Assembly: GCA_010093515.1 (NCBI GenBank)
Contig: MU001698.1
Span: 298,608 to 362,607 of the forward strand
DNA length: 64,000 bases
Origin: Lineolata rhizophorae
Lineage: Eukaryota; Ascomycota; Dothideomycetes; Lineolatales; Lineolataceae
Direction of reading: 5' to 3'
Notes under the pieces: generated by a model
Told to the model about the DNA's origin: nothing
The model's input: only the letters and a program-made list of their open reading frames with translations
The model's database searches: none
Translations under genes and position numbers: made by a program
Shown: in pieces, positions 1 through 11,373 of the stretch
How the letters are laid out: each line of letters starts with the position of its first letter
How positions within the stretch are numbered: the stretch's first letter is position 1

Positions 1-50
1 CCCAACACCCCAAATCCCCTGCAACTCACTCCTCCCTATCTTCCTCCATC

Positions 51-1759
51 TCATTCCCCCTCTTTGCCCCCCTCCCCCCTAACAAACACCCTCCTCCCAA
101 ACTTCCACACCATCTCCACCCACACCTCGCCCGCTCCTCCTCCCTCTCCTCCCCCATCCTCCCCTCCCCCCAGCACAACCAAATCAGCGTCGCACCCCGG
201 CTCCAACCCGCCCTTGACGCCGTCCAGCCCGAGCATGCGCGCCGGCGCGCCCGTCACGCAGCCGACGGCCGCGGCGAGCCCGCCGCCCGACCACGCGGCG
301 AAGTTGTTGACGCACTCGACGAGCGTGACGGCGGAGCCGGCGATGCGGGGGGCGGGCTTGCGGGGGGTGTCGGGGGCGGACGCGCTGGCCGAGGACCCGG
401 GCGAGGAGGCGGCGGAGGAGCCTGGGGAGGCCGCGCGCTCGCCTTGCTCCTCCTCTTCCTCCGACTTCGTGGCGGCGGCGGTGTCGTTGTTGCTCTTGCT
501 GGCGGCGCCGGGCGTGGTGGCGGAATCGGCGACGGAGCCGTCGAGCGTGAGCAGCGCGCCGCGCTTCGTGATGCGCTCGCCGTTGGTCCAGGCGTAGGTG
601 CCGTCGGGCAGGCCGAGCAGGGCCATGCTGTCGGTGACGAGGACGCAACCGCGCGGGTGGGCGCGGTACGCGAGCGCGACCGACGTCGGGTGCAGGTGGA
701 TGCCGTCGGCGATGAGGCCGAAGAAGGGCTTCTGGGGGGTCGCGGCGGCGGCGGCGGGTAGCGGGCGGGCGCTGACGTCGAGGGCCGAGGACGACGGCGA
801 CGACGGCGACGATGCTATTGGGGAAGAGGGCAGAGGGGAATCCGTCCCGAGCAGCCCGAAGACGCCTGGGTTCCGGTGGTGCAACGGCCGCATCGCGTTG
901 AAGAGGTGCGTCACCATGCGTGCGCCGGCCCGCATGGCCGCGCCGGCCACCTCGTAGCTGGCCTCGGTGTGCCCGATGCAGACGACGAGACCCCGGGCGG
1001 CGAGCTCGCGGACGACGTCCAGGGCGCCGGGGAGCTCTGGCGCGAGCGTGATGGCGCGGATCGGGGATGGGAGGTCGTCCTGCTGCCTCTCGGCCCAAGG
1101 GAGGTTGCTGACTCCGTAGCAGGCCTCGACGTCGGCGATGCCGTTGGGAAAGCCCGGGAGGAGCACGGAGGGGGAGTGGATGCCGTTTTTGGTGGGGGAG
1201 ATGAAGGGACCTTCGACGTGGGCGCCGAGAGATTCGGCGCCGAGGGATGAGTCGCGGGAGGTGCCTGAAGGGGCGAGGAAAGGAAGGACCTGGAGTGGAT
1301 GCAGTCAGTCAATTTCCATCTATAGGAATCACGCAGTAAATTGAACACGCAAGGCAGGCTCAATGCGAACGGAGGGAAACAAACCTTGTGATAGACCTCG
1401 CTCTTCTGGCTGGGCAGTGTCGGCAGGTAAGCCGTGACACCCGTTTGGACGAGGCTCTTGTTCAGCTTCTTGACGCCCTTTGCGTACTGGGAGATATCTT
1501 CGGGCACTGTTGAGAAGTCAAAGCCGAAGCCGCCGTTCATCTGTACGTCCATGAAACCGGGTGCAACCAAGCGTCCACCAAGGTCGACGACTTCGTCCGC
1601 CGTGGCCCGCTCCGCGTAGAAGACCTCTTGGCTGTCCAAAATTTTGCCATTCTTGGCGCTGATCCAGAGGTCTTCGTTGACGATGCGGCCATCTTTGATG
1701 AGGCGGCAGTTGGTGAGTTTCGTGATGCCCGTGGGACTTGGGTTGATGGCGGATGGCAT
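51..1759 (-). CDS. dac1: N-acetylglucosamine-6-phosphate deacetylase
   Basis: Removes acetate from GlcNAc-6-P to give GlcN-6-P in the cytosol, the step before the deaminase Dam1 encoded at the other end of the cluster. Two exons on the minus strand, 1385-1759 and 51-1289, split by a 95-nt intron (donor GTTTGT), give 537 aa. NagA family marks are in order: PGFMDVQMNGG (68-78), HVEGPF (149-154, metal-site Glu), GHT (231-233), THLFNAM (252-258), and VTDS (343-346) with the catalytic Asp; the C-terminal NNFAAWSG block is also typical. Two low-complexity Ser/Pro/Ala insertions (about 274-313 and 381-440) make it roughly 100 aa longer than usual members. The ATG at 1759 was chosen over one at 1828 because family similarity begins just after it. 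It is divergent from nag3. The family call is secure; the low-complexity stretches could hide an unrecognised intron. Confidence 0.93.
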
Positions 1760-2839
1760 CTTGCGTGGACGAAGATTTTGTTTTCGTGGCGACTTCGCCA
1801 GGAGAGATGAATATCGAAGTTCGATCAAGTGTCAAATATAGACAGTGAAAGGAAGTTGGAAATGTATACTCGGCGAAAGACTGATAATTTATTGCAGTTG
1901 TTCTTTTTTGGCTGCAATGGAGATAGTAAGGAATGGTTAAATGAGTGACAAGAAATGAATAATGAAACGAAGGGTTTGGAGGTGCGGACGGCCTACCTAT
2001 ATCACTGCCTACGTCACATTATCGAAAAGATGACTTATCAATCCACCATCACCTGCTGGAGAATTTGCATCGCAGCGATTCGCCAGACATCCGCCGCGGA
2101 ATCGACCGGCAAACGGAAATAGGCCTATCAAGGGTGGCGTCGCGGCCACGAGCGCCACGGCAGCTTAGAGTTGCAGCGGGATCGGGCTGGCATACCGGTT
2201 CTAGGCGTGGAGGTTTCCGCGGGGCAGCGAGTCCACGTCAGTGTAACCTCGTGGGGAAGCCCTACTGTCGTTCTGGGTGGACGTCGAGGCCGAAGTCACG
2301 GGGGACGCAGTGCGAAAACCGATGCAACCTCCTCCGTCTCCCGGCGCGCCCCGCAGCCGCAAGCGGCCGCTGCGTCAGCAGACGCTCGGGGTCCCGGGCC
2401 TCTGGTGCAACCCGGCGGCTCAACCGCGTCCAGAGGACCACTCCTCGCCCGCCCCGCGACGTTGCAGCCCGCAATGCCGCCCCAGATGCGCCGCCGCGCC
2501 AACTAGCCTCTGCCGCTCCAACACCAGCGCCGGCAGCAGCCCACGCAGGCCCCCATCGTCCCAGGCCCAGCAGGGCGTCCGCGCGCGACGCTCGGCGCCC
2601 ACACGTCCGCCCGTGGATCGCGAACAGGTGCGCGCCGAAGCCGAAGCCGCCGCCAGGCCCCCGGCCCGCCAGCCCACACGCCCGTTAGGTAGCAATTCGC
2701 CGGCTCGTCGGCGACTCCACCGTCCAGCAACTTGGCGCCCGGCCCTCTCCGCCCTTGAGCCCCGAGCCGCCGAGCGCCCCGTATCCTCCGCTCTTGCTCC
2801 TGTTGCTGTGTGTCGCTGCATGCGCGGCCCCCGACCAAC
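1760..2839. promoter_or_regulatory. Shared divergent promoter region dac1/nag3
   Basis: About 1.1 kb lies between the two divergent start codons and holds no credible gene. The dac1-proximal half is AT-richer and the nag3-proximal half (2200-2830) is very GC-rich with C-runs, probably nag3 leader. Scanning by eye for the NDT80 core (CRCAAAW, either strand) I found no clear match here. A bidirectional control region is inferred only from gene layout and shared pathway. Confidence 0.5.
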
Positions 2840-5800
2840 ATGGCCGCCGGCAAGGTGGACCATCTGGACCCCGTGTGGGACGACCTTGACAAGTATGGCC
2901 TCCCTTTTCACTCCTCTTTTGGTGCCCTTGTCGCTTCTTCTTTCCTCTTCGCGCCTCTCCGGAGGGCGGCCGCATGCCGCTTTAGTACGATTCATGTGAC
3001 TTGGATTGACTGACTAACTGACAATCGCGGCAGGACATTGGTGAGCCTCATTGTCCCCCAATAGCCCGGTCACATATATGAAGTCGCTGATATGACGTGA
3101 CCAAAAAGGGGCAATTGTTTATGATGGGCTTTGATGGCACTACAGTGACACCCCAGATACGAACGTTGATTGAAAAACACCACATTGGGTCCATTCTATT
3201 GACTGCGAAGAACCTTAAGTGTAAGCCTCAACCGCTGGCATCTTTGAACGTTTCTTCTGTAAGGGTCTGCCCCGAAGGGTTATGCTACATGCTCGGCTGG
3301 CCGGTTCCTTGTGTGCCTATCTGGAAATTATTTCATACCAGTCCCGTGCCTGTCCATTCTAGCGAGGGAAAAGTAACGAGCTGACGGGTGCGCTCTGAAG
3401 CTGCCGAGGACACAACCAAGCTTGTCTACGAACTGCAAAAATGCGCCCACGATGCCGGCCACCCGGTGCCTCTATGCATCGGCGTCGACCAGGAGAATGG
3501 CGGCGTCAACAGCCTGTTCGATGAGATATACATCCGCCAATTCCCCAGCGCTATGGGTCTGGCCGCGACCGGTTCCACGGAACTGACCTACGAGGTGGCC
3601 AAGGCTACGGCCCAGGAGATCGCCGCCTGCGGCATCAACTGGATCTTCGGACCCTGTCTTGACGTCCTCACCAACGCCCGCAATCAGCCGCTTGGCGTGC
3701 GCACCACCGGTGACGACCCGCAGGAGGTTTCCAATTATGGCATCGCCTTCATGAAAGGCTACAAGGAAGCCGGCCTGGCGACGCTGGGCAAGCACTTCCC
3801 TTCCTACGGTAACCTCGAGTTCCTCGGTTCCGCGCTAGACGTCCCCATCATCACCGAGTCCCTCGAACAGCTCAGTCTCAGCGCCTTGGTTCCGTTCCGT
3901 AATGCCATACAACAAGGCATCGATTCCATGATGGTCGGCGGATGTGCGATGTCGTCGGCCGGCCTGAACGTCATGCATGCATGCCTTTCCGACCAGGTCG
4001 TCGAAGGCCTCCTTCGAACAGATCTCAAGTTTGACGGCGTTGTTGTGTCCGAGTGCCTTGAGATGGAGGCGCTGAGCCACAACATTGGCGTTGGCGGAGG
4101 CACCGTCATGGCCGTCGGCGCCGGCTGCGACGTTGTTCTCCTATGCCGATCGTTCTCGGTCCAGCAGGACGCCATCGCCGGGCTGAAACTGGGGATAGAG
4201 AACTCCATGGTCACCAAAAGCCGCATCAAGGAGTCCCTTCGGCGAGTGCTGACGTTGAAGGCAAAGTGCACCGACTGGGCAAGCGCGCTAAACCCTCCTG
4301 GGATCAAGCTTCTGTCCACGATGCAACCATCGCATACGCAGCTGTCGACCAGAGCCTACAACAGCTCGATATCAGTTGTGCGTGATAAGAACCACCTCAT
4401 TCCGTTGTCTAACCTAATAGACCCGGAAGAAGAACTGCTTCTGCTCACGCCGCTGGTGAAGCCGCTAGCAGCATCTGCCGCATCACGTGCTGTCTCAGAA
4501 ACCATATCGGCCGGCTCACCGGAGCCAGCTGTATGGGAACGAAGTGCATCTGTCATGAGCGGCGAACGGATCTTTAGAGAGCTTGGCAGATCGTTGGCAA
4601 GGCATCGGAACGGACGCGTCCTTCACACCTCGTATACGGCTAATGGCGTCCGTCCTGTTCATGAGAACCTTATCAATAGGGCTAGTGCGATCATAGTGCT
4701 AACAGCGGACGCCAACCGCAACCTGTACCAGCAAGGTTTCACGAAGCATGTGTCCATGATTTGTAACATGCAATACTCCACCGGCGGCGAGAAGAGAGAA
4801 AAGCCTCTTATCGTTGTCGCCGTCAGCTCACCCTACGACTTCGCCCTCGACTCTACCATTGGCACATATATATGTACCTATGACTTCACCGAAACCTCCC
4901 TGAACTCGCTGGCTAAAGTTCTATATGGCGAGATCGTTCCCACTGGCTCGGTTCCCGGAACCATCAGCCACAGCCAGAAACTACACCAGTCGCGGCAGCA
5001 CTGGCTGGTGGAGATGTTCAACGAGGAGCGCGACGCCAACGCGCTCGACAGCCTGATCAACGCCGTCACCGAAGGCACTCCTCCGAACCAGCGCTCGGAG
5101 CTTTCCGGCAGCACCTCGAACACGTTCCTGCTGCACAACCCGGACGTGATTGAGGCGCACTTCGTCGTCCGCAACAGCTCCACGCAGCAACTGTACGGCT
5201 TCTGCTCGACCTACTTCTTCAAGGCGACGGGCACCGGGGCCATCGGCGCGCTCTTCGTCGACCCGGCCCGCCGCAAGCTCTCCATCGGCCACAGCCTGCA
5301 CAACCGCGCCATTCGCACCCTCCTCCAGCGCGACGGCGTCAAGCGCTTCCAGCTGGGCTCGCGCCTGCCGTCGGTGTTCCTCGGCATCCCGACGGGCCAC
5401 AGCTCGGAGCGCAAGCGGCTGCGGTCCTGGTTCGCCAACATGGGCTGGAACACGGCGCTCTCGCGGCCCGTGTGCAGCATGGTGGCGCGCAACCTGGGGG
5501 CGTGGGCGCCGCCGGACGGCATGGCCAAGAGCCTGCAGGGCGCCGGCGCCGAGTTCGACCTCGTCTTCGGCTGGGAGTACGCCGCGCAGATACTCGACCA
5601 CATCAAGACGAGCAACCGGCAGGGCCTGGCCGAGGTGTACAAGCTGGCGCTCGCGGACAGCGCCTACTGCGGCGTGATCCGGGCCAAGCGGGCCGACGAC
5701 CCCGGCACCATCGTCGGCTCCGTCGTCCTCTACAACGTCAACTCGCACCTGGCCGAGTTCGTGCCCGTCATCAAGGACATGAGCGACGCGTGCGGCGGCA

Positions 5801-6248
5801 TCTCGAGCCCCGTCATCTCGCCCGCCGTCGGCGAGTACTCGACGCTGCTGCAGGGGCTCATCCTGCTGGGCATGCGCCAGCTCAAGGCGCAGAATTGCAG
5901 CGCCTGCGTTTTGGATTACGTGAGTTCTGCGCCCGTCTCGTTTCCTTGCGGCTATTTCATCTTCATCGAAGTTATCGTTCCAATGCGCAGAGCATAGTTT
6001 CCCTACTCCCCTTTTCCTTCTCAGTCGAAGTTCAAGGTCATTAACCGTTCGCGACGGCTGCCACGGCCGTTGTGGCTCCAAAAAAAAGAAATAGTATGCA
6101 GGAGTCTGAACTGAATAATAACTCTGTGTTGCAGATGGACGGCGACGGCAACATCGACGCCCTCTCGGCCATGGGCTTCGAGGTGCTGCACAACTTCGAG
6201 GAGGTCAGCTGCGACGCCGCGACGTGGACCATGGTGCCACCGTCGTAG
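2840..6248 (+). CDS. nag3: GH3 beta-N-acetylglucosaminidase with C-terminal GNAT-like domains
   Basis: Predicted to release GlcNAc from short chitin or glycan fragments. The five-exon model is 2840-2892, 3034-3040 (a 7-nt microexon), 3109-3220, 3401-5919 and 6135-6248, giving 934 aa; every junction keeps frame with GT-AG ends. The GH3 NagZ-like domain covers about residues 20-370: MMGFDGT, VDQENGG, IRQFPSAMG, KHFPSYG (188-194) and VVVSECLEM (271-279), the last two where NagZ enzymes have KHFPGHG and SDDL.M. Residues about 630-930 resemble two GNAT acetyltransferase folds, with a VDPARRKLSIG acetyl-CoA-type loop near 677. GH3-GNAT fusions are known in fungi. I see no signal peptide, so the enzyme is probably intracellular. 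It is divergent from dac1. The start is supported by ACCAACATGG context and by frame through the microexon; the first two introns are less certain than the rest. Confidence 0.88.
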
Positions 6249-9200
6249 CTTCCCGCATTAGGGAAGAGGCAAGGGCGAGGAGGGGGGGGGGGCCGCTTGA
6301 CGATTCGCCGAAATGGGACCGGAGAGGGGAGGGGAGGGGAGGGTAGGAGATGGGGTTGGCCCGGGCGTGGGGTGCGTTCGGTTGGGAGGGGGAGCGAGCA
6401 TGAATCTGGACCATGGATCGCGCGGTCAAGGGTCTGCTTGAAGGTGCGCGTGAAGGGCAAGGAAGATTCGTTTTCTTTGTTCTCGTTGGCAAGGGTTTTA
6501 GTCGCTCCGTTTTGTTCACGAGGCGGCCCGAGGGTGGTTTATCGATCTGTGGGATCTTGCCTATTTATGTAATGCGTCGATCTGATTAATGATTAAGGCG
6601 GTAGGTAGGTAGATTGGAAGGAAGGCACGGGGCAGGGGGGAAAGGAAGGAATAATGGCGGCGGTGGGACCACCATGGCGTTTTGGCGAAGAGACCCGGAG
6701 CGCGGTGAGGTGCTTGGACCCGTCTCGTGATGATAAACTTCCGGCTTGGCGTATATATTGGGCCGCGCATTTTTGGGGGTACCCTGGGATCCGTCGAGCG
6801 GGTAGGGTTCCCGCGCCAGCGGCTGGTAGCTAGGGTAGGTATCTACATAGGTATGCCATCTATCAAATCGACTTACGTATCTGGTACCTACCAACCTACG
6901 TCCTCCATCAGGCGCCGCGTTGCTCGCCTTTCTGCTCGAAACGCGCACAGGGGCCATCGTTCGACATGAAGGAGATCGTGGACAGATTGGCTGTTTCGAT
7001 TAGGTGCTACATACGGTCTGGTCTGTCCGTCACCGGCTCGCCGGCTCCGCGTGGGCAGTTAGTCGTTTCGGCCTTCCCATGTCCCTTGAAATGCGGACAG
7101 CGTCGTTTCGACAACCGTGGCGACCGCGTCGAGTGCAGCTTTCGTACGGGGAGGCGGCCGCAAATGGCGAATCGTATGCTCGGTGGTGGAATTGTTTATC
7201 TAGCCTTTTTTTTTCCCCTCAGGAATTCCCCTGATTCAGCTTTGGCCCGTATACGGCAGACCAGGGTGACGAGAGGCTATGATTCAGGATGAGTAATCCC
7301 AAACCGTTCGTCTCGCAGACGTTCGCGTGAAATTGGCCATCGCACCATGCGTGCTGCTGCATAGCCATCTCGGGGGTTGCCGTTGTTCTAGGGGGCCAGA
7401 ATTCGCGGCTGCAATTCGACGTTGAGGGGGAGATAGAGTTTCAAGTTACGGCTGGGGGTTTGCGAGTTCAAAGGCGGACGGACGCGCAAAGCATGTCCAC
7501 CCGGCGACTTTCTGGATAGTTTCTACGTAATCGGCAACTGATCGTCCGAGCGCACGTGTGTTCCTGCATCCACGTAGCGGTCTGGGAACATGATGCCCCC
7601 TTTGGGGGGTGAGGGGGCCCTGGGCGTGGGTGGACCTTTGTGCGTGCAAAGAAGGTTTCACCGACTCGGATTTTCAGCTCTTCTTATAGGGTACGTGCCT
7701 ATGTGAGATCGCTACTAGTATGGACGAGGTAGGGCTATCTTCTCGCGACCTACCCGGGTGCCTCGCGCTAAACGGCCACTCCGTATGCAAGAGCCCTTTT
7801 ATTTTCTTTTGGCTTTTAATTTGGCGGGGTCGGGAAATAAATCTATTTGCTGCGATTGCGGGACTCGTTCTTTTCGCTCAACGTCTTTCCGTCTTTTATG
7901 TCCCACCCCGCTGGCCGAGGCCGAAGCCCGGTCCGTGTACGCATCTACGTACGTACGTAGTAGTATGCGGGACGGGAAGGGGTCCGGAGACCGTTGGTTT
8001 GGCGGTGGGCGCGAGCTGACGACAGCGGCTGAGGGCCGAGGGCAGATCAGAGATTTTCTTCTCCTCGCTTTTCCTCCAATGACCGAGCTCCCTCGAGCGG
8101 GCGGGTGGGCTCCTGGCGCGGTGCGGGTCCGGTAGCGAGAAGCGTCGGTGAAGACTCTGGATGTGCGTACGTACTACGTACTACGTACCGTAGTTGAAGG
8201 CCAGACGGAGAGGTTCCGCGCAGGCATTCTGGCATGGGCCGGCGGACCAACCACGCCCCGCCCCGCCGCTTCTCGAACGACAGGGTACGTACCTGCCTAG
8301 TCCGGCAAGGCCAGCTGCTTGGGACCCGGCGGGCAAACCATGGGGCCTGGGCCCGACGCCCCTCAAAAGAGTCGGGACCAGGATGGTGGTGACTACCTAG
8401 TGAGGAGACCGGCGCCGTCCCCATGGCCCTGTGGCCGGGGGTGTTGGCCGCCAAGTCGTCCGCCGTCGAAAAGTCAAAACTTACCTAGGCCCGGTCGGTC
8501 GGCGGGAGAGACCTATCCACTGGGTGGAAGGCTTGGGCCGGCTGCTGCTGCGTAGGCAGGCAGGTACCCAGGCAAGGTGGAGGGCAAGCCACACCCACTC
8601 GGCATGCGCGATGGCGGGTGGCCCAACGGGCGGGTCTTTCGAGATGGGCGACGGACGATTGGCGGCGCCCGCGGCCGGTCCCAGCCCCGGCCGCCAGGAA
8701 AAGCCGCTAAGGCAAGATGCGGCGGCGGTGGCGGCGGGCGCCGCCGTCGAAAACGCTAGAAGCCTTCCCGTCTGGTCCTGGCGCCGGCGCCGGCGGCTTC
8801 GACGAGGTTTCTAGAGCGTGTGTGTGCCAAGGCCCGGCGTCATCGTTGACCATGGATCCCCGTCCCGATTCCGTGAGCTCGTCTGCCCTCTTCACTATAC
8901 CGGTAGGCACTTCTCACTCTCGAGTCTTAGGGTGCTCTGCATGATTCCCCGCTTTACATCTTCCAAACTTATGCGCGCAAAGAAACCAGCCTGTGTCAGT
9001 CGCCGCCGCGTGGCAGCCCAACCGACAAGGACTCATTGTCGAGCAACTGCCTAGGTACGTAATTCCGCCCCGGTTCAGCTCGAGATTTTCCGGGGACGAG
9101 CCTACCGTGTCTGATTGGCCCATCCAGTCCCCATCAACCCTCTCGTCTCCGCCTTTCCCGTCGCCCTCCCGGTTGTTCTTGCAAATAGCAACGAGCAAAT

Positions 9201-10767
9201 CTCATCCCTCTTCTTCCCCGCAGGCGCTAGCGGTTCCGCGCGCTCGCCGTGAGCCAAGGCCCCGCCGCTCGATGGCGCGCACCGCACCGCGGCTGATCCA
9301 CACAACCCACACGAGAGGAAAAAAAAAATAATAATGAAAGCCCGACAGTTGCCGGATCGCCCCGCCGAGAAGCAAGCAAGCAAGCAAGCCACGCCATTTG
9401 TCTCGCGGCTGCAAGCGGGCTGCGAGCGGGGCAGGGGAGCGGACGGGCGCTCCGGAAGCTGGGTACTGGCTTCGCGCGTACGTACGGTCTCCGTTTGTTT
9501 TTGACTTTTTTGCATGTGCCGGGGCTCTGGGACGTTGGATGGTCACGGTACCATTGGGCGCGCGCAGCGCCGGCTTAGCGTCTTCCATGAGCAAGCAGCT
9601 GTAGGCGGCAGGCATGTAGCAGCAGCTGGCGGGCGATCGGCGCGGGAGGTGAGCGGAATGCTAAGTGCGCACGGGCTTTGGGGGTCGTGTCATCTCTTTC
9701 ACCGTCTCGCCGTGCTGCCTCCCATCCTGTCCGCTCGAGATGCTCTCTCTGTCCGGGGAGAGGGTCGAGCGTGAGGAGGCCAACCTTTTATGTATTGCTT
9801 ACTGTGCCTTGTTCTATCGGCATGGGAACTTGCCAGGTTCGGGGACTCGGCTGGGGGCGCGCGCGCGCGCGCTGAGCCGCGGCGCCAGTCGCCACGAGAA
9901 CCGGGCGCGGAGGTGTGTTCTCGGAGAAGTACCGTGTACATCAGATCCCAGCGGTGGAGAGAGCGCGTCCTCCCCGGCCCCAGTCCAGGGCCCCAGCGCC
10001 AGCAGCGCACTCTTTCGTCAAAACGCAGAAAACGCTCTCCGTCCTGCCGGCAAAGCACGCCGCCGTTCTGGGCGCCACGGGGCCTGCCTCTCTCTCCCGT
10101 CGTCCCAGTCCCGTCTTCCCTGCCCGCTGCACCTGACAGCTTCGGGGAGGGCCCCAAGTCGCACAGGCTTGTCACCACGGCAGCGGCAGCACCGCCTCCC
10201 AGGATCCCTCCCAATCGCCCGCCGCGCAGGTGAGCAGCAGGCGGCGGCGAGCAGTCGGCGGCGGCCCTGCGCGCGCTGCTTTTATTAGCCCGCCCGGGTC
10301 CCGCGCGGCCGCGATAAACCTCCCACCTCCCCCCCCGACGATTTCGCCGTACGCCCGCCGACTTGCCCCCCCGACCCGGCCGGCACGCCAGGCAAAGAAG
10401 AAAAAGGCCCCGGGCCCGCGCGAAGAAGCGCCCGGCGAGCGCGCGACGAAGCAGCGGCCGAAGCAGCGCGGCCGGCGCGCCCAGAAGCACGGGATCCCGC
10501 CGTCCACCAGCCCGCCAACCGGCCGGCCCAAAGCAGAAGGCCCAACCCGCTCCAGGCTAGCGCGGCGTGGCTCGCGCGGCTGTTCGAGGACCGGGGGCGC
10601 GCAATATAATCTCTTGCGCCCTACCTTCTTCTATTGCTCGCTATTCCGATACTATTCTCGCTATTCTCCACCGTGTCCCTGCCCGCGGCCCGCCCTGCGC
10701 CAACCTAACCCGCGGCCCTCGCCGCGCCCTTCTCTTCTTCCCAACCTACGTCCGCATCGGAGAAAAC

Positions 10768-10776
10768 GCCACAAAA
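10768..10776 (+). promoter_or_regulatory. NDT80-type (MSE-like) site upstream of ron1
   Basis: GCCACAAAA matches the NDT80 middle sporulation element consensus gNCRCAAAW, about 0.6 kb before the ron1 ATG. Because Ron1 is itself an NDT80-family protein, this could be an autoregulatory site. A single short match in a 5-kb spacer is expected by chance fairly often. Confidence 0.25.
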
Positions 10777-10792
10777 GCGCGCGCGCGCGCGC
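10777..10792. repeat. Alternating GC run
   Basis: A GC dinucleotide run of 16 bp in the ron1 upstream region, right after the MSE-like site. Similar runs occur at 9857-9872, 29037-29050 and 58123-58139, all in intergenic DNA. Confidence 0.9.
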
Positions 10793-11373
10793 ACACGACT
10801 CGCCGTCCATCAAAACCCCCAACCTGCTGAGCAATTCTCGTCCACATCGCGGCGACGACATCAAACTGTAATTGCGCAGCTTGTCGCCTTGGCCGCCGCC
10901 GCCCAGCAGCCCTCCGGAGCAAAACGCATCCGCCCGCCCCGCCCGCGCGCGCCCACCAGTAGCCGCCGCCCGCCGCCGCCGCCGCCACACCGGCACCCGT
11001 CACTAAAACCTAAAACCGCGACCACTGCCGCTCGCTCGGACGGAGCCTGAGGCTATTTTCCCGCTATCTTCTCGCTATCGCCGAAAATCCACAATCGGAC
11101 CGCACCGCAGCCAAGCACGCCTATCTATTACACCCACAGTGGTCCCCCCCTACCCCCAACCAGTCTCCTCGAACGAGTTCGCAACCGCGCACCCGACGAG
11201 CGCATGCAGCGGCGCGCCGCCCTCCGACCGCCTCGCAATCCTTCCCTCCGCACCGGGCGAGTCGTCGGTAGCAATAGCATCCACCAGCACATCTTTCGTC
11301 ATCGACAGCAGAGCCGCGACCCTGACCGCAACCGCCGCGTGCTGTCCTCCCCGTGCCGCCGCCGTTCGCCACC

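Larger units (their letters stand above)
6249..11373. other. Long GC-rich spacer between nag3 and ron1
   Basis: About 5.1 kb without a credible gene; open frames here have random-looking composition and no recognisable domains. It holds the nag3 3' end, repeated TACGTA-rich tracts (7946-7965, 8165-8193, near 8285, 9052 and 9477), alternating GC runs at 9857-9872 and 10777-10792, and probably a long ron1 promoter and leader. Confidence 0.6.

Noticed and set aside
184-1098. 304-codon Arg-rich frame antisense-shifted within dac1
   Set aside because: Out-of-frame shadow of the GC-rich dac1 exon.
4981-6081. 366-codon minus-strand frame opposite nag3
   Set aside because: Arg/Gly/Ala-rich complement of a GC3-rich exon; nag3 on the other strand has clear domains.
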